Counted from the first letter of the stretch, positions 17,708 through 26,570 are shown. The stretch: 64,000 nucleotides of DNA from Hirschia litorea (GCF_042665075.1 NZ_JBHTBR010000009.1:124001-188000), one strand, 5' to 3'. Numbers and translations are program-made. Notes: generated by a model not told the origin, from the sequence alone.

Positions 17708-18687
17708 GGGACTTCATCCGTATTGAGAATTGAAAGTGAAGGCGAAACGAGGGAGGTTGTGAGGTAATCATGCCCATCATAACCAGTGACACGCAGCACT
17801 TCTTCTACGCTGCGAACACCATCTTTGCGGGACATGAAGACAACCACATCAATTGCCTCTGCAATAAGCTGATGAGGAGGATGTGAGATTGCTTCTTGGG
17901 TCAGTTGTTCTAGCCGCTTTAGAGCTGATCTAGCTGAATTGGCATGTAAGGTGGTGAGCCCACCAGGGTGGCCAGTATTCCATGCTTTGAGGAGATCAAG
18001 CGCTTCGCTACCTCGTACTTCTCCTACTACGATACGATCGGGACGCAGGCGTAGAGTGGAACGTACAAGTTGCTGTAAACTTATTCTGTCTTTAAGCGTA
18101 CGAAGAGCAATAGCATTGGGCGCTGTGCATCTAAGTTCTCTTGTATCTTCTAATATAATGACACGGTCGGATTGAAAAGCCGTTTCAGCAAGCAATGCAT
18201 TTGCAAATGTCGTCTTGCCTGATGATGTTCCTCCCGCAATGAGGATGTTGTCATGTTCGAGCACAGCATTTTGTAGTGCCAATGCCCCATTTGAATTAAT
18301 ACATCCCAAAGTGATATAGTCGTTTAACCCAAGAGGTGTGTTGGCTGGTTTGCGAATTGAAAAACAGGGAGCCTCGCTTACAGGAGGAAGTATGCCTTCA
18401 AAGCGTTCTCCTGAATTTGGTAGTTCAGCAGATAGAATAGGGGAGGTTGTATCAACGTTCTCTCTTACGCTAGATGCAACAAGTTTGATAATACGTTCAC
18501 GATCTGAAGCTTCTAGTCTCGTATCTGATACCACAATGCCTATGCGTGCTTTCTCAATCCAAATGGAGCCATCTGGATTGGCCATTATTTCAATTGTATC
18601 TGCTTCAGTTAATGCCTCACGAATGGCAGGGCAAAAGGCTGTATGCAGCATTTGATTGCGTCGCTTCAGTGTTTCAATATGAGACAT
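17689..18687 (-). CDS. trbB: TrbB, VirB11 ATPase
   Basis: 332 residues. Walker A GGTSSGKTTFAN lies at 152-163, the Asp box ILEDTREL follows, Walker B RLRPDRIVVGEVRG and the His box TGHPGGLTTLHANS are all present, so the ATPase looks intact. VirB11 ATPases form hexamers at the cytoplasmic base of the channel. It is the first gene of the minus-strand operon, and the 256-base gap upstream is shared with the divergent DUF2285 regulator gene. Confidence 0.95.
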   Translation of the reverse strand: MSHIETLKRRNQMLHTAFCPAIREALTEADTIEIMANPDGSIWIEKARIGIVVSDTRLEASDRERIIKLVASSVRENVDTTSPILSAELPNSGERFEGILPPVSEAPCFSIRKPANTPLGLNDYITLGCINSNGALALQNAVLEHDNILIAGGTSSGKTTFANALLAETAFQSDRVIILEDTRELRCTAPNAIALRTLKDRISLQQLVRSTLRLRPDRIVVGEVRGSEALDLLKAWNTGHPGGLTTLHANSARSALKRLEQLTQEAISHPPHQLIAEAIDVVVFMSRKDGVRSVEEVLRVTGYDGHDYLTTSLVSPSLSILNTDEVPCASSH

Positions 18688-18793
18688 GCCCTTACACTCC
18701 GTTGGAGACGAAATATGAGCTTAATATGTGAAAAGTAGGAAAGTTTGGGCAGTGGGAATGGCGGCAAATGAATGCAGGATATTACAAAATGAC

Positions 18794-18846
18794 CACGTGA
18801 GATATGACAGGAAAATCACGTCTCGTTTGCCGTTTCGTGCACGTGA
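18794..18846. promoter_or_regulatory. Repeated CACGTGA/TCACGT boxes between trbB and the DUF2285 gene
   Basis: CACGTGA at 18794-18800, its inverse TCACGT at 18816-18821, and CACGTGA at 18840-18846 lie in the divergent gap. Evenly placed half-sites like these (about 22-24 bases apart) could be operators for the regulator next door or for the trb promoter. No clear -10/-35 pair is assigned; the rest of 18688-18943 shows no gene. Confidence 0.35.
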
Positions 18847-18943
18847 AATCATTGAATTATTATATGGATTTCTACATTTAATACTTTAAGTAGTGTTTGG
18901 CATGTAGGTTGCTTTGTCTGGCTCTGTAAGTATGGAGGCCTGC

Positions 18944-19777
18944 ATGAAGCGATTTGAGTTAGATAAAGACTGCATATTAGAGAAATATGATTATCTTTGG
19001 TGCCTATCCGATGATCGATGGGCTTGGGAATATGCACGTAGAAGTAAGCTGGTTCGAGACTCTTTTGAGCAGATAGACTTAAATGCGGTCGTTGAAAAAA
19101 TTAGCCCTTATACTGGTGCACGCCTAATAGAATTTAAAGCCAGTTCCAACATTTGTGATAAGTTAGGAATGGCGTTATTTCCAGACCCCAAACATAACGC
19201 GCTTAAGGCTGACATAGTTTGGAACAGAAGCGCTTTACCCAATCAAGCTGAAATTAATGCGACTTTCCTGATGGAAGGGCAGGTGTGTGACTTATGGCAA
19301 GCGGCACAAGAGCAGTGCGATATAACACATGTTATAGACCGCTCAGGACAGGAATTTGTATTGGCGTCAAACGCTGGACGCGTGGTGCAAGTTCATTGCA
19401 CTGGGGTTTCACTTTTAAGTTTGGAGCCTGTGCGACTTAAGTTAACAATTTCGGACATACTTTCATTTGAAGAAAAGGTAAAAGCACAAAGGTCGGTTCT
19501 GGAAGTTTTAGGTCAAGACCTTCTTAAAAACCCTGTTTGGTCGAAGAAAACGCAGATACTTAGAAATGGCCTCATTGCTTTAGATGGCTTGGAGGCAGGT
19601 ATGACACGCATGCAAATTGCTGAATTGATTTTTGGAAAATCTAGAACAAAGAATGAGTGGAGTGGGGGATCTTTAAGGTATTCAATAAGATATTTAGTCA
19701 AAAAAGCGCAAGCTTTGAGAGATGGGGGCTTTTACACGGAGTTGCTTGGAAGTCAAAAGGGCTTAGTCTGGGATTAA
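18944..19777 (+). CDS. DUF6499/DUF2285 transcriptional regulator (FseA-like)
   Basis: 277 residues. The N-terminus YDYLWCLSDDRWAWEYARRSKLVRDSF matches DUF6499, and the C-terminal 100 residues, ending YLVKKAQALRDGGFYTELLGSQKG, match the DUF2285 helix-turn-helix. The same two domains make FseA, the activator of ICE excision and transfer in Mesorhizobium, which there is joined by programmed frameshifting; here one continuous frame encodes both. The ATG at 18944 has GGAGG five bases upstream. It is divergent from the trb operon and lies before the relaxase region, a fitting place for a master regulator of transfer. Confidence 0.8.
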   Translation: MKRFELDKDCILEKYDYLWCLSDDRWAWEYARRSKLVRDSFEQIDLNAVVEKISPYTGARLIEFKASSNICDKLGMALFPDPKHNALKADIVWNRSALPNQAEINATFLMEGQVCDLWQAAQEQCDITHVIDRSGQEFVLASNAGRVVQVHCTGVSLLSLEPVRLKLTISDILSFEEKVKAQRSVLEVLGQDLLKNPVWSKKTQILRNGLIALDGLEAGMTRMQIAELIFGKSRTKNEWSGGSLRYSIRYLVKKAQALRDGGFYTELLGSQKGLVWD

Positions 19778-19880
19778 GCTAAGTCTGAACCTCTCATTGC
19801 TCTGCTATCTTACGTCGTTTTGATGGTAAATGCGGATTGATATTTTAACTATTAGGGGCGCATTGCGCACTTAAAACGGT

Positions 19881-19910
19881 CGTCTGCAATCAAGTGCAGA
19901 CGGCTTTTTT
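19881..19910 (+). terminator. Rho-independent terminator after the regulator gene
   Basis: CGTCTGCA (19881-19888) and TGCAGACG (19895-19902) form an 8-pair stem with a 6-base loop, followed by GCTTTTTT. A classical terminator about 100 bases after the stop. Confidence 0.85.
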
Positions 19911-19919
19911 ATGTGTGTA

Positions 19920-20080
19920 TTGGCTAGCCAATAGATGGTGGCGACGCGTTCTTCTTGCACACGTCTCAGCTATTTAAACCCGCAAGGGGTCGCGTGCGCG
20001 TCCGCTCAATTTGAGCGGATGAAATAGCTGTTTGGGTGTGCCTTCATCTCTCTTTGTCGCCACCATCTATGGCCAGCCAA
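19920..20080. repeat. Nested inverted repeats: possible single-stranded promoter, oriT or structured RNA
   Basis: The region folds through nested arms. The outermost exact arm is 15 bases, ATAGATGGTGGCGAC (19931-19945) with GTCGCCACCATCTAT (20056-20070), extended by GGCTAGCC against GGCCAGCC. Inside are GCACAC (19957-19962) with GTGTGC (20036-20041), AGCTATTT (19968-19975) with AAATAGCT (20022-20029), a small ACCC/GGGT hairpin (19978-19990), and CCGCTCAA (20002-20009) with TTGAGCGG (20011-20018). No gene lies in it. It precedes the DUF3560 gene and sits between the two transfer operons. It accounts for the non-coding stretch 19778-20132 together with the terminator. Confidence 0.8.
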
Positions 20081-20132
20081 ATGCTGGGGTAGACGGTGTG
20101 AGCGATGAGTCATGATACCAAGGCAAAATGAT

Positions 20133-20966
20133 ATGAACAGTTATGAAGAAAAAATGGCGCGTCGGAAAGAAAAACTAGAAGCAGCGGCGCAAAGAGCTGA
20201 TGCCAGAGCGAAGGCGGCATATGAACGTGCAGATTTAAGAGAAGAAAAAACAGGTATTCCACTCGGCCAGCCTATTTTGGTCGGTCATCATTCTGAGCGC
20301 AGACATAGAAGGGTAATTGAGCGGGCACATGCTGCGATGGATGAATCAGTATCGCAAAATAAACGTGCTGAACAATTACGTGAAAAAGCAGCGAATGTTG
20401 GAGCTGGAGGCATAAGTTCTGATGATCCAAATGCAATTGAAAAACTAGAGAAAAAACTAGCAAAATTACAAGACCAGCAGTCGCAGATGAAATTTAATAA
20501 TCGCATCTTAAAAAAATGGGTCAAAAAGGGCGTGTCACCTGATTCCGAAGGGGCTTTATTTGAAGAATGCTTTGCTGAATTAAAGGCGATAAATCCAGCT
20601 ATAACGATGAATTCAGCGCGCTTAATGTTAAAGCCAGATAGCTTTGGATACGTAGGGCATGCTCCGTTTGAATTGACGAATAATAATGCAAAAATAAGAT
20701 CCACAGCTAAACGAATAAAACAGTTAAGGGCTAATCAAAACAATCAAACCAGTACGGAAATTGTTGAGGATGTCTGTAAAATTGTTTTTAATGTTGAGGA
20801 AAATCGGGTTCAAATTATTTTTCAAAATAAACCAAACCAAAGTGTCCGAATGCTCATGAAAAGCCATGGATTTCGATGGGCACCGTCTAGAAACGCTTGG
20901 CAACGTCAGCTCACCAACAATGCAAGATATGCAGCCAAATTGATCATGTGCAAACTCAAAAAATAG
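20133..20966 (+). CDS. DUF3560 domain protein
   Basis: 277 residues. The N-terminal domain (about 1-110) has the DUF3560 signature: YEEKMARRKEKLEAAA coiled coil, then IPLGQPILVGHHSERRHRR, and SSDDPNAIEKLEKKLAKLQ. The C-terminal part ends VRMLMKSHGFRWAPSRNAWQRQLTNNA, a short module common in plasmid and phage accessory proteins. Function is unknown; such genes often lie in the leading region of conjugative elements. I chose the ATG at 20133 (AAGG nine bases upstream) over 20112. The coding bias is more A/T-rich than the flanking chromosome. Confidence 0.82.
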   Translation: MNSYEEKMARRKEKLEAAAQRADARAKAAYERADLREEKTGIPLGQPILVGHHSERRHRRVIERAHAAMDESVSQNKRAEQLREKAANVGAGGISSDDPNAIEKLEKKLAKLQDQQSQMKFNNRILKKWVKKGVSPDSEGALFEECFAELKAINPAITMNSARLMLKPDSFGYVGHAPFELTNNNAKIRSTAKRIKQLRANQNNQTSTEIVEDVCKIVFNVEENRVQIIFQNKPNQSVRMLMKSHGFRWAPSRNAWQRQLTNNARYAAKLIMCKLKK

Positions 20967-21002
20967 CGCTTGTGACTGAGCTTTGAGAATATCATATCTT
21001 AC

Positions 21003-21040
21003 ATTGCCCCCTATAGAAATTTTAGGGGGCAATATTGATT
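21003..21040 (+). terminator. Terminator after the DUF3560 gene
   Basis: ATTGCCCCCTA (21003-21013) pairs perfectly with TAGGGGGCAAT (21023-21033) over 11 bases; ATTGATTTT follows. It probably ends the DUF3560 transcript. Confidence 0.65.
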
Positions 21041-21168
21041 TTAAACTTTGGTTTTTGGGATTTAAATGCTCGCTTGATCTCGTCAGATATATTAGAAATA
21101 GAGTGTATAATATCAAGCGCTTATCACCTAATTTAATGAAATTATTAAATACATTTGGTAAATGAAAC

Positions 21169-21198
21169 GGTGCAATATTTGAAAGTAAATATTGCACC
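21169..21198. repeat. 12-base inverted repeat upstream of the HTH gene
   Basis: GGTGCAATATTT (21169-21180) and AAATATTGCACC (21187-21198) match perfectly around a 6-base spacer, 63 bases before the HTH start. No T-run follows, so an operator is as likely as a terminator. If this element works like Mesorhizobium ICEs, it would be a candidate activator or repressor site. Confidence 0.6.
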
Positions 21199-21261
21199 TG
21201 TAAATTAAGATATTTTGCCGCCTTTTAATTGCTCACTTTGGAATTATTAGGGAATGCAAGT

Positions 21262-21501
21262 ATGTCTTACTCACGTCAAACACCTCCTGAACATCGCAAT
21301 GGGTTAGATTTGTTGACGACAGCTCAAGCAGCAGAATTTCTAAAGCTGTCTGAGACGACATTGTGTCATTATCGATGCCAAGGTAAAGGCCCTATATACC
21401 GCAAACATGGCTGGCGAATTTTCTATACAAAATCTGATTTGATTGATTGGTCGGAAAAGCAAAGATGGTCCTCAACCTTCAATAAATTGAGGTCCAACTG
21501 A
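21262..21501 (+). CDS. MerR-like HTH, excisionase (RdfS/AlpA) type
   Basis: 79 residues. LLTTAQAAEFLKLSETTLCHYRCQGKGP, then YRKHGWRIFYTKSDLIDWSEK, is the HTH_17/AlpA winged helix used by excisionases and recombination directionality factors. Its stop overlaps the start of traF (TGATG), and the relaxase gene follows, as with rdfS in Mesorhizobium ICEs. The ATG at 21262 has AGGGA about eight bases upstream. A role in excision is inferred from fold and neighbours; no integrase is seen nearby. Confidence 0.75.
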   Translation: MSYSRQTPPEHRNGLDLLTTAQAAEFLKLSETTLCHYRCQGKGPIYRKHGWRIFYTKSDLIDWSEKQRWSSTFNKLRSN

Positions 21502-21998
21502 TGCGGGTTGTTCTCATAGGTTGTGCTGGGATATGTGCGATCGTATTTGAACTTTTTTGGCCAGAACCTGTCACTAAGAAATTCATTTTCAATAGAACGA
21601 ATAGCGCTCCGATAGGATTATATTGGGTCTTGCAGGAACCCATTGCAAAATCGAATTGGATTGTTGTTTCAGCCAAAAGTGAAGCTGCTAAATATGCCTA
21701 CAGACAGGGGTTTATTGGTCCAGGCTGGCCTATGATCAAAAAGGTTGCAGCGCTTTATGGCGATGAAGTTTGTCGCCAAGGCATGCAGGTGTTTATAAAC
21801 GGTAGTTTAGTAGCCCTGGCGCAGAAGCAAGACAAATCTGGTCGCGCACTTCCCGAGTGGAAGGGCTGTAGAATACTTCATACACAAGACATTTTTCTCC
21901 TCAATGAGAATTTATCGTCCTTGGATGGGCGCTATTTAGGGGTGATGACCGTTTCTGACGTGGATGGAGTCGCTGTGCCTATTTGGACGTACAGGTAA
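21501..21998 (+). CDS. traF: TraF, conjugative transfer signal peptidase
   Basis: 165 residues of the S26 peptidase family. An N-terminal membrane segment is followed by NRTNSAPIGLYW with the nucleophile Ser35, and KKVAALYGDEVC with the general base Lys80 or Lys81. In RP4, TraF trims and cyclises the TrbC pilin; here it would mature the pilin encoded at 17396-17707. Coupled to the HTH gene by a one-base overlap. Confidence 0.88.
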   Translation: MRVVLIGCAGICAIVFELFWPEPVTKKFIFNRTNSAPIGLYWVLQEPIAKSNWIVVSAKSEAAKYAYRQGFIGPGWPMIKKVAALYGDEVCRQGMQVFINGSLVALAQKQDKSGRALPEWKGCRILHTQDIFLLNENLSSLDGRYLGVMTVSDVDGVAVPIWTYR

Positions 21999-22196
21999 TT
22001 TCAACACATAGTTAGAGGGATGTATGTGAGGGTTAGGTGGGAGTGGGCAAGATAAAATAAGAATGTTCCAGTGACATTCTAAGTTATTGTCTTCACATCT
22101 TTTAATTGGAATTTGTTGTCAGCTTTTGTGGTGCACATTTCATGGGATGTGTCTGTTTCCAAACCTTCAAACTTGAAGTCTCACAAAAGGGAAATG

Positions 22197-24101
22197 ATGG
22201 AAGATGAATTTAGAGTTCGTTTGGGACGTATACGTGACAAGCATACACAGCGGGAATTTCCGCTGCAAAAAAGAATTAGAAATTTAGCAAACAAATCTAA
22301 ATATCAAAATGGGTATCAGACACGCTATGCACGAGGAAGATTGGCGGCCTTAGAATCTAAATTACACATTCAAAAAACCGATAATATCTACCGACGGCGC
22401 GTGTTGATTAAAACTCACATTGCGAAGCCAAGTAAACATTTGGGTCGTTCAGGGTTTAAAATCCATCTCAAATATCTTCAACGTGAAGGGGTAGATAAAG
22501 ACGGAATAGGTGGTGAGCTCTACAGCAGTGAACGTACTGTTGTGAGTGAAGAAAATTTTTTAGCGCGCTCAGCACATGATCGTCATCAGTTTCGTTTTAT
22601 CCTGTCAGCTGAGGATTCCAATGATTTATTGGATATGAAGCAGATAACTAGAAAGTTGATGGCACAAGTTGAAAAGGACTTAGGCGCGAAGCTCGATTGG
22701 TTAGGGGTCGATCATTATAATACAGAGCATCCTCATTCTCATATTGTGTTGCGCGGAAAAGATAAATCAGGGCGTGACCTAGTTATAGCTCGCGAATATC
22801 TATCTCACGGAATGCGTTTACGCGCCGAAGACTTAATTACCAAGGAGTTGGGATTAAGGTCCGATCGGGAAATTTTTGAATCTAAGAAATTAGAAATAAC
22901 CAAAGACTGTTTTACGCGTTTAGATAGAGATATCGAAAACCGCATAAGAAATGGTGGAGTAATAGATCAGTTTGATGGTCCTTTACGTTTGAAATTTGAG
23001 CACGCCTTTGTGCGTCAAAGATTGCAGTATTTACAATCACAAAATTTGGCAGATTTCACAGAAGGGGAGTGGAAGTTGAAATCTGACTGGCAGGAGGTGC
23101 TTCGAGCAAGAGGGAAGCGTGGAGATTTAGTGCGTTCATTTGTGCATCAGCACGACAGAGATAGCGTAGATCAAGCTTTAAATTTCATTGAAGAACGTCA
23201 GGGCAATTGGACAACTCTATTGGGAGCCGTTGTTAAACAGGGCTTAGTCGACGAATTGCAGGATCAACGATACATTATTATTGAAGATCAAAACGCTCAA
23301 AGATGGCATATGGCTCTAGGTAAATCTCAAACGACCATCCATCCCTCGAATGGAGCGATTGTTAGGGTTGAAAAAAAATCTTTAGAGCCCAAACCCTCTG
23401 ATATAAAAATTGATCAGATTGCAAAGCGCAATGTCGGGCGATACTCGGATCAGATGCATTGTGAATTTGAACCTGGGGATTCTATTGCATACCGCTTAGC
23501 CATCAAAAGGCGATTGGAGGGGCTTCGGCGTAAAGGTATTGTTGATTTAGTGGGAAAAGATGTTTGGAAAATTCCAACTGATTACCTGACACGTATTTCG
23601 ACTTTGGAAAGTAAACCCATAGATCAAGCCAAGTTAAGTGTGAAATCTTGGATGCCATTGGATAAGCAAATTACAGCAAATGGTTATACATGGTTAGATA
23701 GTCAAAAAGATGTCTTAAAAGGGCGCTTTGCCGAGGCTAAAGAAAAACGTATTGTATATCTTCGCCAAAAAGGGTGGCTTAAAGGCAAAGAAGTTGAATT
23801 GAGTGATACGTCTCAAAGATTGTTGCGTAATCAGGAAACTAAGCGTGTTTTGGCCATTGAAATCAATCAATCTAAACGGAATCCGATTGACCTTGTCTCT
23901 GGTGGTTCAATCTTTGGACGTTACGAGAAAAGCTTATACTTAGCCAAAGGCCGTATGGCCTTAATTGGCAATGCGCATCAGTTTGCGATTGTTCCATGGA
24001 GACCTGCACTAGAGCGGCATCTTGGACGTGAGATGCTATTTGAGATGGGGCGAAGAAATATATCTTGGAAGTTGGGTAAGGAACAAGATTTGGGTCGTTA
24101 G
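22197..24101 (+). CDS. Relaxase with DUF3363 domain (VirD2/RlxS type)
   Basis: 634 residues from the ATG at 22197, with AAGGG five bases upstream. It nicks at oriT and pilots the strand into the recipient. The relaxase core shows a likely catalytic Tyr93 in YLQREGVDKDG and the metal-binding His cluster HYNTEHPHSH (173-182). The rest is the DUF3363 region typical of alphaproteobacterial trb-linked relaxases, ending ALERHLGREM. oriT should lie close, possibly in the gaps at 21999-22196 or 19920-20080. The frame is intact. Confidence 0.9.
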   Translation: MEDEFRVRLGRIRDKHTQREFPLQKRIRNLANKSKYQNGYQTRYARGRLAALESKLHIQKTDNIYRRRVLIKTHIAKPSKHLGRSGFKIHLKYLQREGVDKDGIGGELYSSERTVVSEENFLARSAHDRHQFRFILSAEDSNDLLDMKQITRKLMAQVEKDLGAKLDWLGVDHYNTEHPHSHIVLRGKDKSGRDLVIAREYLSHGMRLRAEDLITKELGLRSDREIFESKKLEITKDCFTRLDRDIENRIRNGGVIDQFDGPLRLKFEHAFVRQRLQYLQSQNLADFTEGEWKLKSDWQEVLRARGKRGDLVRSFVHQHDRDSVDQALNFIEERQGNWTTLLGAVVKQGLVDELQDQRYIIIEDQNAQRWHMALGKSQTTIHPSNGAIVRVEKKSLEPKPSDIKIDQIAKRNVGRYSDQMHCEFEPGDSIAYRLAIKRRLEGLRRKGIVDLVGKDVWKIPTDYLTRISTLESKPIDQAKLSVKSWMPLDKQITANGYTWLDSQKDVLKGRFAEAKEKRIVYLRQKGWLKGKEVELSDTSQRLLRNQETKRVLAIEINQSKRNPIDLVSGGSIFGRYEKSLYLAKGRMALIGNAHQFAIVPWRPALERHLGREMLFEMGRRNISWKLGKEQDLGR

Positions 24102-24186
24102 CTGAGTTGCTGCCTTTTGTACCTTTTGACACTATAGCCAATGCAAACCGTATGGGATGTTGAACATGCAACATCTGGAGTTTGTA

Positions 24187-26103
24187 ATGACGCCATCTAA
24201 AATTTTGATTGGTCAGTTCGCTATCGTTTCTGGTATAATTATACTGGCAAATTGGATTGCGACGCAGTGGGTGGCATCGTCTCTACACTATCAAGTGGGT
24301 CTAGGCTCAGTTTGGTTTTTCATCGATGAACAGCCAATTTATTATCCCTGGCGGATATATCAATGGTGGTATGCTTATGAAGCGTATTCACCAAGTATTT
24401 TTGCGCAAGGAGGGCTTATTGCTGTATCGGGGGGCGTATTCGGAATTCTTGCTGCCGTCATCGGGTCTATTTGGCGTTCTCGCTGGGAGAAAAATGTATC
24501 TACATTTGGTTCTGCCCGTTGGGCAGATATGAAAGATATAAAAAAAGCAAATTTGTTTGAAGAAAAAGGCGTATTCTTAGGGCGATTGCATTCAAAATAC
24601 TTACGGCATAATGGTCCTGAGCATGTACTAGCTTTTGCGCCAACGCGTTCAGGTAAAGGTGTCGGGCTCGTTATTCCGACTCTATTGAGTTGGCCAAAAA
24701 GTGTCGTTGTTCATGATATAAAGGGAGAAAATTGGGACATTACTTCGGGGTGGCGCTCAAAGTTTGGCCCGTGTTTGAAGTTTGACCCTACAGACTTATC
24801 CTCTAGTAAATATAATCCATTGTTAGAGGTAAGGCGAGGGATCAATGAAGTACGTGATGTGCAGAATATCGCCGATATTTTAGTCGACCCAGAAGGTTCA
24901 CTAGAAAGGCGCTCGCATTGGGATAAAACAGCACATACTTTACTTGTGGGGGTTATATTACATGTGCTGTATGCGGAAAAGAAAAAGTCTTTAAATTCGT
25001 GCGCTTTACTACTTTCCCACCCTAAAAGGTCATTTGAGCTGACATTATCCTTGATGTTGCAGACAAAGCATTTAGGCGAGGAGGGTGTGCATCCGGTCAT
25101 TGCCCAGTCGGTGCGAGAGTTGCTCAACAAGTCTGCGAATGAACGTTCAGGGGTCTTATCGACTGCTTTAAGCTGTTTAAGCTTGTACCGGGACCCAATT
25201 ATTTCGGAGATCACCTCTGCAAGTGAATGGCGTGTTGAAGATCTGGTGAATACAGCACAACCCGTGTCTCTATATCTGGTGGTCCCGCCGTCAGATATTT
25301 CTAGAACGAAACCTTTAATCAGGATGATACTGAACCAGATTGGAAGACGATTAACACAGGAATTACCAACCCAAGCTCGCACTAGATTGTTACTGATGTT
25401 GGATGAATTTCCAGCGCTCGGGCGACTAGACTTTTTTGAAACATCTTTGGCATTTTTGGCAGGGTATGGAATTAGGGTGTATATAATAGCTCAATCTTTA
25501 AATCAGATTGAGAAATCATACGGAACGAATAATTCAATTTTGGACAATTGCCATGTCAGGATCGCTTTCGCGAGTAATGATGAACGTACAGCTAAACGAA
25601 TTGCAGATAGTTTAGGTACAAAGACCCAATTACGCGCTCAGAAGAATTATACGGGGCACCGGCTGGCACCTTGGTTGAGCCATATGATGGTTTCGCGCCA
25701 AGAGACACAGCGCCAACTATTAACCCCGGGTGAAGTGATGCAACTTAGTGAAACTAAAGCTTTAATTATGATAGCGGGCGTACCTGCTATCATGGCGAAA
25801 AAACTACAATATTTCAAAGATAAAAATTTCATTGAACGAGTACTTCCTGCTCCTGTGAGAGGGGGACATTTAAATACTCCAAATACTGATTGGTATAAAG
25901 CGTTACCGTATACGGGGCCGAATATGAGTGATTTGGAGATGTCCAGTCAAATAAATCAAGAAATTCAAACAATTATAGAATGCGGAAAGAGCCACGAACA
26001 TGACGTTGAAGTTGTAGATGACAGAGGTGAAAATGAGGTCGAAAATATTAAACGATCGTTTTCATTTCATCAAAGCAAGAATGATGTTTTTCCGGAGTTT
26101 TGA
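24187..26103 (+). CDS. traG: TraG/VirD4 coupling protein
   Basis: 638 residues. Two N-terminal membrane segments are followed by FGSARWADMKDIKKANLF and the ATPase domain: Walker A APTRSGKGVGLVIPT and Walker B LLLMLDEFPALGRL. It links the relaxosome to the TrbB/TrbE channel. The ATG at 24187 has GGAG six bases upstream; an earlier TTG/ATG at 24157-24163 is less likely. Eighty-five bases after the relaxase gene, same strand. Confidence 0.95.
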   Translation: MTPSKILIGQFAIVSGIIILANWIATQWVASSLHYQVGLGSVWFFIDEQPIYYPWRIYQWWYAYEAYSPSIFAQGGLIAVSGGVFGILAAVIGSIWRSRWEKNVSTFGSARWADMKDIKKANLFEEKGVFLGRLHSKYLRHNGPEHVLAFAPTRSGKGVGLVIPTLLSWPKSVVVHDIKGENWDITSGWRSKFGPCLKFDPTDLSSSKYNPLLEVRRGINEVRDVQNIADILVDPEGSLERRSHWDKTAHTLLVGVILHVLYAEKKKSLNSCALLLSHPKRSFELTLSLMLQTKHLGEEGVHPVIAQSVRELLNKSANERSGVLSTALSCLSLYRDPIISEITSASEWRVEDLVNTAQPVSLYLVVPPSDISRTKPLIRMILNQIGRRLTQELPTQARTRLLLMLDEFPALGRLDFFETSLAFLAGYGIRVYIIAQSLNQIEKSYGTNNSILDNCHVRIAFASNDERTAKRIADSLGTKTQLRAQKNYTGHRLAPWLSHMMVSRQETQRQLLTPGEVMQLSETKALIMIAGVPAIMAKKLQYFKDKNFIERVLPAPVRGGHLNTPNTDWYKALPYTGPNMSDLEMSSQINQEIQTIIECGKSHEHDVEVVDDRGENEVENIKRSFSFHQSKNDVFPEF

Positions 26104-26106
26104 AAA

Positions 26107-26475
26107 TTGTACAAACCACGAGTAAATCTGCGATTGTCCCATCAACTTTATGCTCAACTTTGCGAAAGATCTAATTCTCCAGGAGTCACAAAGACTCAAA
26201 TTGTGGAAGCTGCGCTTGAGCAATATTTCCGAATAGGCAGACATGAAAGTGATGACAATCAGTTGCTCACTAAATACAGAGAAGTAGAAACCAAAATTGT
26301 TCAATCACATCGTGATATTGCTTTGGGAAATGAGATGTTAGCTCAATTTATTCTTTATTGGCTCACAAGAACTGAACCATTGCCCGAGAAAGAGCGGGAG
26401 AGAGCACATACTTTAGGACAAAAACGCTTTGAGTATTTTCTCAACCAAGTTGCCCAAAAAATTGGACAGACCTAG
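26107..26475 (+). CDS. CopG-like ribbon-helix-helix protein of the traG operon
   Basis: 122 residues. It opens with a ribbon-helix-helix (PRVNLRLSHQLYAQLCERSNSPGVTKTQIVEAALEQYF), then has a helical tail ending FEYFLNQVAQKIG. Small CopG-like genes commonly sit between traG and trbB in these elements. Here it follows traG by three bases but trb lies elsewhere on the other strand. Start is TTG (26107) with GGAG nine bases upstream. Likely a transfer regulator or relaxosome accessory. Confidence 0.78.
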   Translation: MYKPRVNLRLSHQLYAQLCERSNSPGVTKTQIVEAALEQYFRIGRHESDDNQLLTKYREVETKIVQSHRDIALGNEMLAQFILYWLTRTEPLPEKERERAHTLGQKRFEYFLNQVAQKIGQT

Positions 26476-26570
26476 CATTTAGAACTAGCGCAGAATTTTT
26501 GCCAACAAATTTGAGGTTTAACGGCTATTTTGGCTGCCAAATAGATCGCACCCAAGATACTGAGACTTTT

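Noticed and set aside
20724..21197. A minus-strand open frame of 157 codons
   Set aside because: It overlaps the 3' half of the well-supported DUF3560 gene and two intergenic hairpins, with no recognisable protein.
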